Below are positions 40,295 through 50,244 of a stretch of DNA of 64,000 nt, in pieces. Source of the stretch: an uncultured Eubacteriales bacterium (GTDB lineage: Bacteria; Bacillota; Clostridia; Oscillospirales; CAG-272); assembly GCA_934433485.1 (NCBI GenBank), contig CAKRZR010000012.1, positions 16,595 to 80,594 on the forward strand, given 5' to 3'. How positions within the stretch are numbered: the first letter of the stretch is position 1; every line of letters starts with the position of its first letter. Under the pieces are notes generated by a model. It had not been told where the DNA came from. It did no database searches and saw only the letters and a list, made by a program, of their open reading frames with translations. The position numbers and the translations under genes are program-made.

Positions 40295-41785
40295 CTATTC
40301 CGCGATAACGGTATCGAGCGAATCCATGAATTTCTCAATATCCGCGGCGATCTTCGGCTTGTATTTCTCGTAGAAGGAGGTGATGTCCGTCGATTTGGCG
40401 CCGGTAGAAATGCAGATGAAATCGATGCTGAAGCCGCCGAAATTCATGATGTCGCCCAGGTCAAAGACGCGGTTATCGAAGATGATGTCGAGCATTTCCT
40501 CGCTCTCCATGTCGCGCAGAGCTTTGCCCTTGAGTGCGGTCTCGTAATACGCAGGCTGGAGGACCTCGGACGATTTCGCGGAGAGAGCCTCCAGCACGTA
40601 GCCGATTTTCTCGAGCTGCATCGCCGTTTTCGGAACGCTCAAAAGTCCGGTGTGGTGGACACTGACCGTGCTGTGGTAATTCTCCTGTGCTTCGTCGTAC
40701 TTCGGATTCGGAATGATGCCGAACGTGATGTCCGCTTCACGCAGCTTCGATACCTCTTCCATCATACAGCCGACATAGAACAGGGAATGACCGTCCCGGA
40801 AGTAGGTGTAGTAATCGTTGTCCGGCACGTTTAAGCGCGTATGTACATTGAAGAAGATGTTTGTGTCGTAGAGAATGGAGAAAACCTTATCTACGGCACT
40901 GACATTGTGCTCGTTATAAAACACATCCTCTACAGAGCCGTCCGCATTTGTCATTGCGATCCGACCGTTCGCGCCATGGAAGAAGAACGTCGTCATATCC
41001 CGTCTGCCGAGAATGCCGTAAAAGTCGTCCTCTGTCATTTCGCCGTCGCCGTTTACGTCATAGGAGATGTTTGATGAGATCTCGCGGATTTTGTCCAGCG
41101 TCCATTTTCCTTCCCGTACAAGGGAATAGGGATCCTCAATGGCGTAATCCTTTGCGAGATCCTTATTGAACATGACGCAGGCGGTCGCGTATTTGTCGGA
41201 TAGGAAAATGTCCGACGCGACGATGAACAGATTGTCACGGAGCGTCAGGCTTTCCACGGAGCTGTGGTCCCACCAGTCGCGGGTGAAATCGATGTAGGGA
41301 AGGGTATAGAGATTGCGCAGATACCCGCCCGTGATGAGCTGCGGAATCTCATAAAGCCGTTCGTTGATCGCGTCGTAAAGATCGTCTCCGGCGGTCGCGG
41401 CTTCCTTTACCCACTTTGTGACCTCACCGAAGTTGCTTGAATACATCGCCACGATCTTCACGTTGCACGCGTCCTCTACGGCAGTATTGCGCAGATAGAC
41501 CGCGTCGTTGATGGTCTCGGCGTTCTGCTCCTCCGCTACAAGGTCCACAGTGAGCTTATATGCGTAATCCGGCGTGGAGACATGGGCAAATGTGAAATTC
41601 TCGCCGCCGAAATCCATCTCGGGCAGATGTGGGTCATAAGGATCTTCCGTTTCGGTTTCCGTTTCCGATGCGGTATCTGTACCATTTGCGGTATTGTCGC
41701 CTGCGTCGTCGGATTTTTTGGAGGAGCAGGCTACGGCGGACAAAAGCAGAGCGCAGAGCAGAAGCATACTGAGTGTGCGTTTCAT
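40295..41785 (-). CDS. Extracellular solute-binding lipoprotein (ABC sugar-type)
   Basis: 496 aa. The signal peptide ends in a lipobox (SAVACSS). A short Thr/Glu linker (DTASETETETEDPYD) precedes a two-lobed periplasmic-binding fold of the family 1 extracellular solute-binding type (FGIIPNPKYDEAQENYHSTV region). It would capture an oligosaccharide or related ligand for an ABC importer. No permease or ATPase gene is adjacent, so the partner lies elsewhere. The GH172 gene lies directly upstream on the same strand, suggesting a joint role in glycan use. Confidence 0.8.
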   Translation of the reverse strand: MKRTLSMLLLCALLLSAVACSSKKSDDAGDNTANGTDTASETETETEDPYDPHLPEMDFGGENFTFAHVSTPDYAYKLTVDLVAEEQNAETINDAVYLRNTAVEDACNVKIVAMYSSNFGEVTKWVKEAATAGDDLYDAINERLYEIPQLITGGYLRNLYTLPYIDFTRDWWDHSSVESLTLRDNLFIVASDIFLSDKYATACVMFNKDLAKDYAIEDPYSLVREGKWTLDKIREISSNISYDVNGDGEMTEDDFYGILGRRDMTTFFFHGANGRIAMTNADGSVEDVFYNEHNVSAVDKVFSILYDTNIFFNVHTRLNVPDNDYYTYFRDGHSLFYVGCMMEEVSKLREADITFGIIPNPKYDEAQENYHSTVSVHHTGLLSVPKTAMQLEKIGYVLEALSAKSSEVLQPAYYETALKGKALRDMESEEMLDIIFDNRVFDLGDIMNFGGFSIDFICISTGAKSTDITSFYEKYKPKIAADIEKFMDSLDTVIAE

Positions 41786-41822
41786 AGATATTCCTCCTGA
41801 TATTTCGGTTATTGTGTGTAAG

Positions 41823-42890
41823 TCAGATGATCTCCAGACCGTCTCTGTCCGGCAGCGGATCGCGGGTCGTCGCCGGTTTGTCCTGGTACCAGAACGCTAC
41901 GGAGGAAATATCGTCCTGACGCGGCAGATAGCGTCCGTAGGTGCGCCAGCCAAGCGCCTGGATCGTCACACGGCACTCGTCCGCAAACGAGATGGGATCG
42001 ATGACGTGCCAGCGGTACAGGGAGAAGCGTTTGTTTGCCTTGTACACATTGTCTGTCTGATTCGGCGTCATGCCGCTGTAGGGAGTGCAGAACCGCTCGT
42101 AGCCGCTGCCGTTGTCGAAATTCCACGCGCCGCAGAAGTAATCCTCCGTGCCCGTGCCGCAGATGGTCGGAAATTCCCGATCACCGTCGAGGAAGAACTT
42201 GATCTCGCCCTCGCCCCACCAGCCATCGTTGTTCACGCCCCAGTACATGTATGTGCCGACATACTGTCCACGCGCGCCCTTGATGTCGAGTAGCGTGTGA
42301 TCCGTCATGTATGTGAGCGGATTGGAGCGGTAGAACTGCGTGTGCAGATAGCCGGCGTCCTCCTCCACCTTGTGAAGCCTGTAGTCGATCTGGTAATAGA
42401 ACGCGCAGTCCTTGTCGGATATGTTCTCGATCTCGAACCGAGCACGTTTGCGGAACGGCATTTCAAGGTAGGTGTTCAGCCCGTTGCGCGGATTGACGCA
42501 GACAGCTGCGGAAACGAGCGGGAAATACTGCTCATTGGCGGTCGGCGCGCAGAAAAAGTCGCCAAGCGGGCATTCGATGCTCGGCACCGGGCAGTCGTCC
42601 CAATAGACACGCAGAATGGTGAAGCGTCCAGTGAAGGAACCGGCGCACCAGATGTGCCGGATGGTGCCCTCGCCCTCGATGTCCGCGAGTGTGAATTTGG
42701 AGTGCGCTTTCAGCGTGATGGATGGCGAGATCTTCCAGCCGCGACCGAGATCACGCGCGCAATTTTCGCCGGTACCGTGCTCCGCCATACCGCCACAGCC
42801 ACGCTCGCCTGTAAAATTTTCCGCGGAAATGGAGCGGGATTCGCCCTCCGCAATGTGGGAAAGCGCGGATAAAGGAGAGATAAACTGCAT
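41823..42890 (-). CDS. GH172 (DUF2961) glycoside hydrolase
   Basis: 355 aa. The ATG at 42890 is chosen because the upstream extension is not conserved-looking. GTIRHIWCAGSFTGR, GTGTEDYFCGAWNFDNG and the central WWGEGEIKFFLDGD are typical of DUF2961 proteins, now GH172, whose characterised members are alpha-D-fructofuranosidases or arabinofuranosidases. There is no signal peptide. The EGEIKFFLDGD and GTGTEDYF acidic residues are the probable catalytic pair. It is followed by the lipoprotein binding protein gene after 37 bp. Confidence 0.8.
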   Translation of the reverse strand: MQFISPLSALSHIAEGESRSISAENFTGERGCGGMAEHGTGENCARDLGRGWKISPSITLKAHSKFTLADIEGEGTIRHIWCAGSFTGRFTILRVYWDDCPVPSIECPLGDFFCAPTANEQYFPLVSAAVCVNPRNGLNTYLEMPFRKRARFEIENISDKDCAFYYQIDYRLHKVEEDAGYLHTQFYRSNPLTYMTDHTLLDIKGARGQYVGTYMYWGVNNDGWWGEGEIKFFLDGDREFPTICGTGTEDYFCGAWNFDNGSGYERFCTPYSGMTPNQTDNVYKANKRFSLYRWHVIDPISFADECRVTIQALGWRTYGRYLPRQDDISSVAFWYQDKPATTRDPLPDRDGLEII

Positions 42891-43034
42891 ACGATCGTCC
42901 TCCGTTGTGAATAGATTTTTGTGGATTCTATAAAATAGTATACCGGATTTCACGCTGTTTTGGAATAACCAAAGTTGCGCAAAATCCGGTAAATACATAA
43001 CCATTCTTGCTTTTATCCGGGAGGCAGATAGGCT

Positions 43035-43577
43035 TTATGAGTTTGGACTGTTGTCCTTGTCTGTCTGCGGACTGTGTTCCTGCTTTTCCAGTTCCTCTAT
43101 TTTTCTCATGAGATGCTTTTCGTTTTCGAGAACCCGGTCGAGCTTCTTATGCAGATCGTCGATGATCAGCTCGTTTTTCAGGTTGACCAGATAGTCATTT
43201 TCCGCGCGCTGACGGTCCTTTGCCTCCTGCCGATTCTGACTCATCATGATGAGCGGCGCCTGGATCGCGGCAATACACGACAGCACGAGGTTCAGAAGCA
43301 CAAACGGATACGCGTCAAAGGCACGCACGGCAAGCAGCAGGTTGATGATCATCCATATGACCATCAGCGCGATAAAGCTGAAAATGAACGCCCAGCTTCC
43401 CGCAAACCGCGCTACCGTATCCGCCGCCTTTTGTCCGAAGGTTTCCGGCTTATCGTTGTCCCGCACCGTGACCTTAGTGTCGATCAGCTGCTCGACCAGC
43501 TCCTCATCGGTGAATTCCCGATCGGTGTTTTTCAAAAGCTCCTTAACGATTTTTTGCCTTTCGCTTTGTGTTTTCAT
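43035..43577 (-). CDS. DUF1003 membrane protein
   Basis: 180 aa with two central membrane spans (about 58-77 and 88-110). The family motif FAGSWAFIFSFIALMVIWM then NLVLSCIAAIQAPLIMMSQNRQ is complete. A long C-terminal coiled coil (LENEKHLMRKIEELEKQ) follows. The function of DUF1003 proteins is not established. It starts three bases after the stop of the GH2 gene on the same strand, so it is co-transcribed. Confidence 0.85.
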   Translation of the reverse strand: MKTQSERQKIVKELLKNTDREFTDEELVEQLIDTKVTVRDNDKPETFGQKAADTVARFAGSWAFIFSFIALMVIWMIINLLLAVRAFDAYPFVLLNLVLSCIAAIQAPLIMMSQNRQEAKDRQRAENDYLVNLKNELIIDDLHKKLDRVLENEKHLMRKIEELEKQEHSPQTDKDNSPNS

Positions 43578-43580
43578 CGT

Positions 43581-45878
43581 TTAACCCTGCAGTTTTTCCA
43601 GTAATGTGAGATAGTAATCATAATCGATGACCCGGATGTTCGCGAAATAGTGGTTCATGCCGCCTTCGTTCCCGTCGTCCCACCGAATGATGTAATACCG
43701 TTTTTCATCCGTCGCAGGCAGCGTGTGGATCATCGTGCTTGTGTCAGATTTCACGTGTGCTGTGCCCTCCGCGAGGATTTTGCCACCGTCGTCCTCGATG
43801 GTATAGCGGAACGTTTTGTCTGCGCGCGTATCGTTGATGGCGTAAAGGCGGAGCGAACCGTCGTGCGGCTCGTCGAACATCAGGCAGAACGGCTTCTGGG
43901 AGCGCTTGATGTAGTAGTACGCGAGCTTTTTGTCGCCGTAATAGTCCACCACCGCATCGGAAATCTGCGGCCAACCGTCGATGAGGTTCCACCAGATGAT
44001 TCCGGTGCGGCGCCACTTCGACAGCCGGAACCGTTCGATGAAGTATTTCTTTGCCTCCGCCTGCGAGATCTGGCTGGCACGGGAGAAGTTTTCGAGATCC
44101 GCCGTCGCCTTGCCATCCTTGCCGAACAGCGTTTCCACCTGACTCCACATCAGCCGGATGCGGTACGAGAACGGGTCTGTGTGATCAGAAACCATGCACG
44201 CGGCGTGACAGAGCCAGTATTTGTCGTCCAGGCACGGCCACAGATGATCGGCGGGAATGTATTTTGCCAGCGATTCCGGGGACGGACAGCCGTGGTAGCC
44301 GGTCTCGGACGCAAAATGGCAGACGGTGTTCCGGTAGTAATCGCCTTTGAAGTAGTCGCGCGGTCCCCAGAGATGATCCTCGGAGGTCGGCTCCTTTGTC
44401 CGGACCGCTTCCGCGTCCATATACGGCGAGGACGGCAGATACGGGCGCGTGTAGTCGAGATTGCGGATCGCCTCGGGGAGAATCTTCCGCGTGATCAGAT
44501 TTTCGTTCGGATCGCGGATCTCACCGCCCCAGACCGTCGCCGCGTCGCATTCGTTGTCGCCTGCCCAAAGCACAATGGACGGATGGTGGCGCAAGAGCTT
44601 CACGATGGTTTCCGCCTCGATTTTGAACGCGTTGGTCAGGGCGTCGTCCTGCGGATACAGCGCGCACGCCATGGCGAAATCCTGCCAGACCATGATGCCG
44701 TGTTGGTCGCAGAAATCATAAAAGAGTTCGTTTTCATATACGTTGCCGCCCCAGCACCGGACGATGTTACAGCCGATGTCGGTCAGCATGGGCAAAATCT
44801 GCGGCAGCCGTTCCTCGTCCCGGGAATGGTAGGCGTCCACGGGCACCCAGTTCGAGCCCATCGCGAAAATCCGCTTGCCGTTTACGATAAAGCAGAACTC
44901 GCCCTCGCCATCCGCGTTTGTCGTGCTGGTACGATCGAGCTGTACGGTGCGGATACCGGTGTCGTTTTCCCATACGTGGACCGGTTCTCCGCGATAGAAC
45001 AGCTCCGCCGTGATGTGGTAGAGGTTCGCGTCGCCATAGTTGTGCGGCCACCACAGCTTTGCGTTCGGCACATGGAGCGCGAAGGTGGCTCCGGTATGCC
45101 ACAGCGTCCGTTCGGTCTGGAATACGCTGTTGCCGCAGACGCCGGTAATCCTCAGCTTGTACTCCCGGATATCGCCGCGCGCTATGTGGCAGTTATAATT
45201 GCACTTCAGCACCGCGCCATTGCCGTCCAGCCGTGTTGTCTGGAAGAACACGTCCTTGATATACGCGTTCGGCCGGCTTTCTATGTAGATATGGCGCCAG
45301 ATTCCCATGCTGACCGCGCGGCACATGATGTCCCAACCGTACATATGCGGCGCTTTGCGGGTATACAGGGACTCAAAGGAGTAGGGTTGCGCCTGCGAAA
45401 ATACCGGAACATCGTGTTCCCGCGCCTTGATTGTGGCGGATGTGAAGCGTATGGACAGCTCATGCGTACCCTTTGTCAGTCCGGGAAGCGTAAATTCGTG
45501 CGGGATGAGCATGTTGGCGCTCTCCCCGATCTTTTTGCCGTCAACGAAGAGCTGAGCAAAGCAGTCCAGACCCTCGCAGACGAGCACCGGAGTGACAGAC
45601 GCGTCTCCGTCCCAGGCAAAGGTGCGATAGTAAACGGCGTCCATATTTTCGCAGTCGTAGAGACGATACACGTTGTCGCCGTAGAAGATCTCCGGACACT
45701 TTTTCGCGCGTTCCAGATCGAGCTCCAGATTGCCGGGGACCTTTGCCGGAATTTTCGTCATCGGCGCGGCGTCACAGGCAGCGGCAGTCGTCCACGCGGG
45801 ATCCATATCCCAGTGATAGCCGTATGCGCAGGTCCAGTCGCCATCCAGCATAAGACGGCGAAGGTGGCTTTGTTTCAT
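43581..45878 (-). CDS. GH2 family beta-mannosidase-like enzyme
   Basis: 765 aa. The N-terminal sugar-binding domain (YDCENMDAVYYRTFAWDG), immunoglobulin-like domain and TIM barrel (NIVRCWGGNVYENELFYDFC, GIMVWQDFAMA) follow the GH2 mannosidase order. The acid/base glutamate is in WAGDNECD; most relatives have GNNE here. The likely nucleophile is in FASETGYHG. It has no signal peptide and is intracellular. Together with the GH172, GH10, GH36-like and second GH2 genes it points to mannan or glycoprotein-glycan use. A consensus promoter precedes it. Confidence 0.85.
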   Translation of the reverse strand: MKQSHLRRLMLDGDWTCAYGYHWDMDPAWTTAAACDAAPMTKIPAKVPGNLELDLERAKKCPEIFYGDNVYRLYDCENMDAVYYRTFAWDGDASVTPVLVCEGLDCFAQLFVDGKKIGESANMLIPHEFTLPGLTKGTHELSIRFTSATIKAREHDVPVFSQAQPYSFESLYTRKAPHMYGWDIMCRAVSMGIWRHIYIESRPNAYIKDVFFQTTRLDGNGAVLKCNYNCHIARGDIREYKLRITGVCGNSVFQTERTLWHTGATFALHVPNAKLWWPHNYGDANLYHITAELFYRGEPVHVWENDTGIRTVQLDRTSTTNADGEGEFCFIVNGKRIFAMGSNWVPVDAYHSRDEERLPQILPMLTDIGCNIVRCWGGNVYENELFYDFCDQHGIMVWQDFAMACALYPQDDALTNAFKIEAETIVKLLRHHPSIVLWAGDNECDAATVWGGEIRDPNENLITRKILPEAIRNLDYTRPYLPSSPYMDAEAVRTKEPTSEDHLWGPRDYFKGDYYRNTVCHFASETGYHGCPSPESLAKYIPADHLWPCLDDKYWLCHAACMVSDHTDPFSYRIRLMWSQVETLFGKDGKATADLENFSRASQISQAEAKKYFIERFRLSKWRRTGIIWWNLIDGWPQISDAVVDYYGDKKLAYYYIKRSQKPFCLMFDEPHDGSLRLYAINDTRADKTFRYTIEDDGGKILAEGTAHVKSDTSTMIHTLPATDEKRYYIIRWDDGNEGGMNHYFANIRVIDYDYYLTLLEKLQG

Positions 45879-45918
45879 AGAGGTTCCTCCAGGTTTTTGA
45901 AAGAATCAGGTTTGTTTC

Positions 45919-45947
45919 ATTATACCAAGCACGCCGCGTCCTGTCAA
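45919..45947 (-). promoter_or_regulatory. Promoter of the GH2-DUF1003 unit
   Basis: On the minus strand TTGACA (45947-45942), 17 bp, TATAAT (45924-45919). Confidence 0.85.
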
Positions 45948-46048
45948 GGGATTTGCGTCGAATTTACAGAAAAATCGGGAACTGCGCTGTTTTTGACCAA
46001 TTCCACACCGATATGACGGAGAATTTACAGCCTGTTTACACCTCGCCG

Positions 46049-46077
46049 TTGTAATTTTGCGAGATTTTTGCTATAGT
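46049..46077 (+). promoter_or_regulatory. Promoter of the LTA-synthase-like gene
   Basis: TTGTAA (46049-46054), 17 bp, TATAGT (46072-46077), 36 bp before the GTG start. Confidence 0.7.
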
Positions 46078-46112
46078 ATCGTATCATATCCTTGCAAAAT
46101 GGAGAATGTACC

Positions 46113-48101
46113 GTGAAACGAGACAGCGTTCGTTCCTCTTTCTATCTGCTGCTGCTTGCCGCTGCTCTGGCAGTGGTTACAGAGTGTCTCAATACAAAAT
46201 CCTTCGTCGACGGAATCCTGTTCCCCGCGGCGCATCCGTATGCGTATGTGATGAATGTGCTGCTTTTGTGGTCGGTCTATTCTGTCTGTCTCCTGTTTCG
46301 CCGCAGGGTATTTGTGCTCGGCTGCGCGCTTGTTCTGACAATGAGCCTGGCGGTCGCGAACTGTGTGGTGCAGATGTTCCGTTCCACGCCGCTCGCCGCC
46401 ATCGATTTCAGCATTCTGCGCTCCATGTTCAAGGTGCTGCCAAAGTACATGAAGCTCTGGCAGATCATCGCGATCGCCGCGGCGCTGGCTGGCTGTGTCA
46501 TCGCCCTGGCTGTATTGTTTCGCAAATGCAAGCGACACCCGCGCCGCGTGCTTCCCGCACTTGTCTGTATGCTCGTTCCGCCCGTTTGTTTTGGCGTTCT
46601 GTATAGCATTGGCGAGAAGACCGGATGTTTGCCTAAGCGAATTTCCGCGCTGACAGAGGATTATCGCGCCTATGGTTTTCCGTACGCGTTTACGAGGAGT
46701 GTATTTGATCGTGGCATTGACCGTCCGGACACCTATACACCGGAGGAGATGGACGAGATCACGGAAAAACTGGAATCTATAGAGACAGAGCCAGAAACGG
46801 AGCCGACCGCAGGTGCTGTCGCAGACAAAAAGCCGAACGTGATTGTATTGCAGCTGGAATCCTTTATCGACGTGAACCGCATGGAGGGCTATACATTTTC
46901 AGAAGATCCGGTGACATGCTTTGCGGAGCTGAAGCGAACGTGTCCCTCCGGTTATTTGACGGTACCCTCTCTCGGCGGCGGCACGGCAAATACGGAATTT
47001 GAGGTGCTGACCGGGATGTGCCTGTCGTATTTCGGCGCCGGGGAATATCCGTACAAGACGTGCTTACAGGAGACAACGTGCGAATCGATGGCGTACCTAC
47101 TGCGCAATGCCGGATATACGACACATGCCATACACGACAACACCGCGACCTTCTACGACCGCAATACCGTCTATCCGAAGCTCGGCTTTGATACGTTCAC
47201 GCCGCTTGAGTATATGGAAAACGTGACCTACAACGAGCTTGGCTGGGCAGAGGACAAGGTGCTGCTCGATGTGATCACGGACACATTGGACAGTACCGTC
47301 GGCGCGGATTTCGTCTTTGCCGTATCGGTGCAGCCGCATGGGAAGTATCCGACCGACTATGTGTCTGCCGCCGACGACATCACATTCACATCCCCGGAGC
47401 CGCTTACAGCGGAGGAGACATCGGCGCTGACCTACTACATCCGCGAAATCCACGCCGTGGACACGTTTTTGTCCGCCCTGCTCGACACTCTGTCCGCGCG
47501 CGAGGAGGAGACGCTCCTTGTCGTATACGGCGATCACCTGCCGAGCCTCTCCGCAGTGGAAACAGTGCTCCAGAAAGCGTCGCTGTTTCAGACGGAGTAC
47601 GCGATCTGGTACAGCGGAGAAAGAAAAAGCACCGTAGAAGATGAGGATCTGGCGGCGTATCAGCTGTCCGCGAAGGTGCTGCCGCTGTGTGGTGTGGACG
47701 ATGGAATCATCCCGCGTCTGCATCGCGGCTATAAGGGGACGGAACAATACGCGTCGATGCTGGAGATGGTTGAGTACGATATGCTCTACGGCGAACGGAT
47801 CCTCTACAACGGTGTGGAAGTGTATCCGGAGGTGCAGATGCGCTATGGTACACGCACGAACGCCTACACAGCAAAAAGAATGGCGGATGGATCGCTTGAG
47901 ATCACCGCGGTGGGAGAGAGCCTCATCAACACATGGACGCATGTGTCCTGCAATGGCTGGCAGTGCGACGGTACATGGGACGGTGCACGTACAATCACGG
48001 TACCGCGTGAGGAGGTTCCGGCGATTCTCGATACCGTGACGATAGCCCAGATCGCGGACGATGGCACAGTGCTTGGGGAAACAATGGCGATTCTCTCGTG
48101 A
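46113..48101 (+). CDS. LTA-synthase-family (sulfatase-fold) membrane protein
   Basis: 662 aa. The GTG at 46113 follows GGAG; an ATG 21 bases earlier lacks one. Five membrane spans occupy residues 1-200. The extracellular sulfatase-like domain has the catalytic threonine in GGGTANTEFE and metal ligands in VVYGDHLPS and SVQPHGKYP. LtaS-type enzymes transfer glycerol-phosphate from phosphatidylglycerol to build lipoteichoic acid. Relatives can also modify other envelope polymers. The C-terminal 150 residues are an extra domain of unknown role. Confidence 0.85.
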   Translation: MKRDSVRSSFYLLLLAAALAVVTECLNTKSFVDGILFPAAHPYAYVMNVLLLWSVYSVCLLFRRRVFVLGCALVLTMSLAVANCVVQMFRSTPLAAIDFSILRSMFKVLPKYMKLWQIIAIAAALAGCVIALAVLFRKCKRHPRRVLPALVCMLVPPVCFGVLYSIGEKTGCLPKRISALTEDYRAYGFPYAFTRSVFDRGIDRPDTYTPEEMDEITEKLESIETEPETEPTAGAVADKKPNVIVLQLESFIDVNRMEGYTFSEDPVTCFAELKRTCPSGYLTVPSLGGGTANTEFEVLTGMCLSYFGAGEYPYKTCLQETTCESMAYLLRNAGYTTHAIHDNTATFYDRNTVYPKLGFDTFTPLEYMENVTYNELGWAEDKVLLDVITDTLDSTVGADFVFAVSVQPHGKYPTDYVSAADDITFTSPEPLTAEETSALTYYIREIHAVDTFLSALLDTLSAREEETLLVVYGDHLPSLSAVETVLQKASLFQTEYAIWYSGERKSTVEDEDLAAYQLSAKVLPLCGVDDGIIPRLHRGYKGTEQYASMLEMVEYDMLYGERILYNGVEVYPEVQMRYGTRTNAYTAKRMADGSLEITAVGESLINTWTHVSCNGWQCDGTWDGARTITVPREEVPAILDTVTIAQIADDGTVLGETMAILS

Positions 48102-48239
48102 AAGCAGCTATATGTAAGAATACGTTGCATGAATCAAGCGCAAAATCAGCATTTCCTGTGTCTGCGTATCGATTTATCAACAAAAATGTGGTATACTCTA
48201 TAGAAAGATTCAACTATTGCAGGACAATGGAGGCAGCGG

Positions 48240-49502
48240 ATGAAACCTACTAAGGAAACCATAAAAATGCTCCTTACCGTGATCGTGTTTACCTCGCTCG
48301 TGGTCTGGGGACTGATACACCTACAGGATATCGGCGGCTTTTTCGCGAAGATTTTTGTGATTCTCTCGCCGGTTCTCGCGGGACTTTGTCTGGCGTTTGT
48401 TATAAACGAGCTGCTCCGACCGATGGAAACGCTTTGGAATCGGATCGCGAAAATTCTGGCACGGCTACGGCAGAAGCGAGCAGAGCGAAAGGTACTGGCG
48501 GAGGAATATCCGGACGCGGTCGATACGGTAGCTTTACCGCAGAAGAAAGCACGGCGCGGAACGAAAATCGCGGAAAAGCTGCGCCGACCGATCTCGCTTA
48601 CGATATGCTATATCCTCGTGATCGGCATTGTCGCAGCTGTAATTCTCATAGTGATTCCGGAGCTTAAGAATACCGTTGCCCTGATCGGTGAATCGCTGCC
48701 TGCCTATGGCGCGCAGATCGAGAAATGGATCGCGGATGTTACGGCGTTGTGTGAACGGCACGACATCACGCTGCCGGAGCCGCACATAAACTTCACAGAG
48801 ATCGGGCAAAAGGTCGTTTCGTATCTGACAAGCACGGAAAATTCCGTGATCGCCCGTACACTGAACGCCACAACATCCATCGTCAACGGAATTGTCAACG
48901 GCTGTCTCGCGTTGGTATTCTCCATCTACGTGCTTGCACAGAAAGAAGCAATCGGCAGACACACCGACCGGATCCTGTACGCGCTGCTCCCGGAGAAAAT
49001 CTACGCGCGGATCACGTCCCTCGCGCACCTGACTGCCAGAACCTTTTCCAATTTCATCACGGGACAGCTCATCGAAGCGGTGATCATCGGCGCGCTCTGC
49101 TTCATCGGCATGACGATCTTCCGTATGCCGTACGCCGCGCCCATTGCGGTGCTTGTCGGTTCCACGGCGCTCATCCCTGTGTTCGGCGCCTTTATCGGAA
49201 CCGCGATCGGCGCGTTTCTCATCCTTTTCAACAGCCCGATCAAAGCGCTGTGGTTCGTTGTGTTCATCATCGTGCTCCAACAGCTGGAGGGCAACCTCAT
49301 CTATCCCCGCGTCGTCGGACAATCGGTAGGACTGCCGGGCATCTGGGTACTGTTCGCGGTGACGGTCGGCGGTTCGGCGTTCGGATTTGTCGGAATGCTC
49401 ATCAGCGTGCCGGTCTGCTCCGTGCTGTATACCCTGTGCGACACCTACATCCGCTGTCGTCTGCGGGATAAGGCGGAGAAAAAGGAAAAAGCGGGAGAAT
49501 AA
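48240..49502 (+). CDS. AI-2E family transporter
   Basis: 420 aa with about eight membrane spans. The ATG follows GGAGGC. A basic cytosolic loop (RLRQKRAERKVLAEEYPD, residues 75-100) and the C-terminal half with LEGNLIYPRVVGQSVGLPGI, a strong family motif, identify the AI-2E/TqsA-like superfamily. Members export diverse small molecules or ions; the quorum-signal name does not prove an AI-2 role. It lies 29 bp before the response regulator and may share its transcript. Confidence 0.85.
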   Translation: MKPTKETIKMLLTVIVFTSLVVWGLIHLQDIGGFFAKIFVILSPVLAGLCLAFVINELLRPMETLWNRIAKILARLRQKRAERKVLAEEYPDAVDTVALPQKKARRGTKIAEKLRRPISLTICYILVIGIVAAVILIVIPELKNTVALIGESLPAYGAQIEKWIADVTALCERHDITLPEPHINFTEIGQKVVSYLTSTENSVIARTLNATTSIVNGIVNGCLALVFSIYVLAQKEAIGRHTDRILYALLPEKIYARITSLAHLTARTFSNFITGQLIEAVIIGALCFIGMTIFRMPYAAPIAVLVGSTALIPVFGAFIGTAIGAFLILFNSPIKALWFVVFIIVLQQLEGNLIYPRVVGQSVGLPGIWVLFAVTVGGSAFGFVGMLISVPVCSVLYTLCDTYIRCRLRDKAEKKEKAGE

Positions 49503-49531
49503 AGCAGAAACGCGTGGGAAGGGAGGCACCT

Positions 49532-50233
49532 ATGAAGCTGAAAATTGCGGTATGTGATGATGCGCAGGAACAAATCGAATATCTGTCGGGCGTTATATCC
49601 ACCTGGGCAAACAAGAAACGGCATGTTGCAGAGGTGAAACGCTATCTCTCCGCAAAGTCCTTTCTTTTCGATTATGCCGAAGAAAAGGACTTTGATATCC
49701 TGCTTTTGGATATAGAAATGCCGGAGATGAATGGCGTCACGCTGGCGAAAACGATCCGCAGAGAAAACGCGACGCTCCAGATCGTTTTCGTTACAGGTTT
49801 TTATGAATATTTCAGCGATGGCTTTGACGTTTCTGCGCTGCATTATCTCATCAAGCCCGTGAACGCGGAAAAACTGTTTCCGGTGCTTGACCGCGCGGTA
49901 AACAATCTCCAGTACCGACAGCGCGCGGTACTCGTCGCATCCCCAGATGGAGACGTAAAGGTATCGCTCGCGGACATCTGTTACGTAGCGTCCGAAAATG
50001 TATACGTTGTCGTACGTACGGTATCGGATGTGTACCGCTCCCGCATTGCGCTGGCAAAGTTCGCCGAACAGCTGGACGAGACGTTCATCAAGGTGCACCG
50101 CTCGTACATTGTGGGACTCAAGTATATCAAAAAGATCAGCCGGCGCGATATCACCATGCTGAACGGCGACGTTCTGCCCATCAGCCGGGGCATGTACGAC
50201 GCGATACACGCCGCCCTCATCAAATATTTATAA
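49532..50233 (+). CDS. LytTR-family response regulator
   Basis: 233 aa, ATG behind GGGAGGC. The receiver domain has acidic pair D9-D10, phospho-acceptor Asp in DILLLDIEMPEM (about D57) and K107 in the KPVNAEKL region. The C-terminal LytTR DNA-binding domain shows the LADICYVASENVYVVV and FIKVHRSYIVGLKYI patterns. Such regulators control bacteriocin, virulence or competence genes by binding paired direct repeats. The partner kinase follows 11 bp later. Confidence 0.9.
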   Translation: MKLKIAVCDDAQEQIEYLSGVISTWANKKRHVAEVKRYLSAKSFLFDYAEEKDFDILLLDIEMPEMNGVTLAKTIRRENATLQIVFVTGFYEYFSDGFDVSALHYLIKPVNAEKLFPVLDRAVNNLQYRQRAVLVASPDGDVKVSLADICYVASENVYVVVRTVSDVYRSRIALAKFAEQLDETFIKVHRSYIVGLKYIKKISRRDITMLNGDVLPISRGMYDAIHAALIKYL

Positions 50234-50244
50234 GGAATCGGGCT

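Noticed and set aside
43650..46016. A 788-codon plus-strand frame opposite the GH2 gene
   Set aside because: It is a GC-driven shadow; the GH2 catalytic motifs lie on the minus strand.
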